Under the pieces are notes generated by a model. The model made no database searches. It saw only the letters and a program-made list of their open reading frames with translations, and was not told where the DNA came from. From assembly GCA_045628945.1 (NCBI GenBank), contig JAZQQG010000039.1, positions 1 through 64,000 of the forward strand: a DNA stretch of 64,000 nucleotides, written 5' to 3'. Each line of letters starts with the position of its first letter. The first letter of the stretch is position 1. The DNA is from RGIG4034 sp045628945. GTDB taxonomy: Bacteria; Bacillota; Clostridia; Lachnospirales; Lachnospiraceae. This document shows, piece after piece, positions 62,743 to 64,000 of the stretch. Both the position numbers and the translations under genes were made by a program.

Positions 62743-62793
62743 GGGGCGTCCTTTCTATCAGTGCATTTAAGAAAAAACTAATCTTATGCTCCT

Positions 62794-62846
62794 ATTATAG
62801 GCACGAACACACAAACATGTCAACATATGATTAAATGTTCATATGT
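62794..62846 (-). promoter_or_regulatory. ABC-exporter promoter with ArsR-type operator
   Basis: Minus strand TTGACA (62823-62818), 18 bases, TATAAT (62799-62794). Next to the -35 is ACATATGATTAA-ATGTTCATATGT (62823-62846). It shares the CATATGA-N8-TCATATG layout with the operator of the metal operon at 36141-36160. Confidence 0.72.
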
Positions 62847-62882
62847 AAAAAAGAATAACGTTATTGCTATGTTTTTTTGTGA

Positions 62883-63392
62883 TTATTTACAAAGCAGTTC
62901 AAAAAAAGCTATTTCCTGCTGCTTTCCGTCAATCATCAGATACCGGTCTTCCTCGGGAAGCTCGTTGGAAGCAAGACGGCGATAGCCGCAAGCGGTATGC
63001 AGGCGAAGGCTTGCTTCATTTGTAGCTAAGACTCTTGCATAGAGGCGCTTAAGGCCCAGGGTATCAAAGGCTTCCCGGGTTAAGAGCTTCAGGGCTTTCG
63101 TTCCGATTCCCTGTCTTGCGGGTGCGTCGGGACTTAGGAAAATCCCGGATTCCGCCTCAGTCCTCTTTTCATCGAAATGCTGGAGATAGACACAGCCCAC
63201 AGGTTGTTCGTCGGCCAGTACAATATACTGGTATACGGAGCCGGCAAAAACTTTGTTGTGCAGCCAGTCGAGGTGTTCCTCGTGGCGGATGGGAGTGCGA
63301 TAGAAAAATTGCAGACGAACGTAGTCGCTGTTACGCCAACGCAGTACCTCGTCGGTATCCGCTTCCGTAATGGGGCGAAGGGTAATGTTCAT
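62883..63392 (-). CDS. GNAT acetyltransferase (RimJ/RimL-like)
   Basis: A 169-residue acetyltransferase: ITLRPITEADTDEVLRWRN, ESGIFLSPDAPARQGIGTKAL (acetyl-CoA loop), LYARVLATNEASLRLHTACGY. ATG 63392 follows AAGGAGATTCCC. Lies ten bases after the CapA-like gene and is probably cotranscribed. The substrate is unknown (protein N-terminus or small molecule). Confidence 0.9.
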   Translation of the reverse strand: MNITLRPITEADTDEVLRWRNSDYVRLQFFYRTPIRHEEHLDWLHNKVFAGSVYQYIVLADEQPVGCVYLQHFDEKRTEAESGIFLSPDAPARQGIGTKALKLLTREAFDTLGLKRLYARVLATNEASLRLHTACGYRRLASNELPEEDRYLMIDGKQQEIAFFELLCK

Positions 63393-63402
63393 GGGAATCT
63401 CC

Positions 63403-64000
63403 TTATTTCGGGGTGTCGCGTTTGCCGTCCATGAAGTCCAGGACGTGTTGTCGGTCGGTTTCATCGAGGATGACCGCCGGCTGGAAATTATTGCGACTTC
63501 CTGTGTATACGTAGCAGGGAACGATATTCGATACGGTATTCAGAATCGAAAGGGTCTCGGTGTCAACCGTAATCGTATATTGGTACAGAATCGTTCGATT
63601 CTCGGGTCGGGAAGCACCGCCGTAGCAGAAATTCCCAAGGGAGTAGAGAATCTCGGTATTCTTGTAGATCTCCCGGGGTTGCAGGACATGCGGATGATTG
63701 CCGATGACCAGATCCGCACCGCCGTCGACGAGCGCATGGGAAGAATTGATTTTCCATTCCTCCGGCTCGTGAATCTTCTCGGTTCCTCCATGGTAATAGA
63801 CAATCTGAAAATCGGATTCCGCACTTGCCTGTTTTACGCGACGAATGAGGGCTTTCTCATAGCCTTCCTTCCACAGACCACCGCAGATGACGGCGATTCG
63901 GAAGCCGTTTTTCTCCAGATACAGGGTTTCGGACTTCGTTCCGTAGAGAATGTGATATTGCCGCAACGCTTCCTCGGTATCGCGGGCTCCTTTTTTGCCG
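63403..64000 (-). CDS. CapA-family protein, C-terminal part (start beyond right edge)
   Basis: The frame is open to the window edge (..KKGARDTEEALRQYHILYG), so the gene begins outside. It shows IVYYHGGTEKIHEPEE, GGADLVIGNHPHVLQP and ILYSLGNFCYGG, the second half of the CapA/PGA_cap domain. Similar motifs occur in the gene at 28369, but the two are diverged. The TTG at 63966 is not likely to be the true start. Confidence 0.85.
   Translation of the reverse strand, partial: GKKGARDTEEALRQYHILYGTKSETLYLEKNGFRIAVICGGLWKEGYEKALIRRVKQASAESDFQIVYYHGGTEKIHEPEEWKINSSHALVDGGADLVIGNHPHVLQPREIYKNTEILYSLGNFCYGGASRPENRTILYQYTITVDTETLSILNTVSNIVPCYVYTGSRNNFQPAVILDETDRQHVLDFMDGKRDTPK

Noticed and set aside
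1..64000. tRNA, rRNA or other housekeeping RNA genes
   Set aside because: None recognised in any intergenic stretch.

Overview
The window looks like a chromosomal piece of a motile, anaerobic, Gram-positive Firmicute, most likely a Lachnospiraceae-type clostridium. Evidence: strong AGGAGG-type ribosome sites, sigma-A promoters with good -35/-10 boxes, lipoprotein signals, a PPi-dependent phosphofructokinase, rubrerythrin and a Cys-type peroxidase for oxygen stress, flagellin and chemoreceptors, and several c-di-GMP enzymes. No rRNA, tRNA or CRISPR array was seen. The assignment to a family is inference; no marker gene is present.

Layout. 1-3.3 kb: an AT-rich accessory patch with one end of an IS150/IS3-like element, a 734-residue unknown protein carrying a candidate PD-(D/E)xK nuclease motif, and a small ORF in front of it. 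3.3-10.2 kb: a GGDEF protein, a beta-helix lipoprotein, and a TetR/HD-GYP pair. 10.3-15.6 kb: DegV, CorA, a peroxide-response operon (Cys-GPx, TSCPD protein, OhrR) behind a promoter with OhrR-type operators, TcdA, rubrerythrin and a cyclase. 15.6-24.0 kb: a minus-strand run with GH32, a shortened MocR regulator, an Old-Yellow-Enzyme/GNAT/GNAT fusion, a GNAT/AlkD-like fusion, an aldo-keto reductase and a membrane spermidine-synthase-like protein. 24.1-26.6 kb: AzlCD, then a YgjV/GNAT gene flanked by two direct copies of a ~192-bp structured repeat. 26.6-35.9 kb: PFP, CapA, a phosphatase, a 99-residue solo chemoreceptor tip, a radical SAM protein, pyridoxamine kinase, a hybrid histidine kinase and a full chemoreceptor.

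36.1-38.8 kb is a metal-resistance operon (HMA protein, CadA-type ATPase, ArsR regulator) with a visible ArsR-type operator; a matching operator sits at the promoter of the ABC exporter at 62.8 kb. 38.8-50.8 kb is a divergent cluster: TetR regulator and 2-hydroxyacid dehydrogenase on one side; MATE exporter, complete Dpp/Opp-type ABC importer, HisC-like aminotransferase and an Amt-like channel fused to a PII domain on the other. Both divergent promoters carry the same 15-bp operator, and the Amt-like protein lacks both pore histidines. I read it as a system that imports a peptide or amine, transaminates it, reduces the 2-oxo acid and exports a product; this is the best candidate for an undescribed system here.

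50.9-64 kb: a cysteine-containing flagellin, then a long minus-strand operon (GGDEF, MscS, surface-type protein, MATE, PHP, phosphoribosyltransferase, GT2, small membrane protein), a MacB-like ABC pair, a GNAT and a CapA gene running off the right edge. The recurring themes are c-di-GMP signalling, chemotaxis, redox and metal defence, and an unusual number of acetyltransferase fusions.
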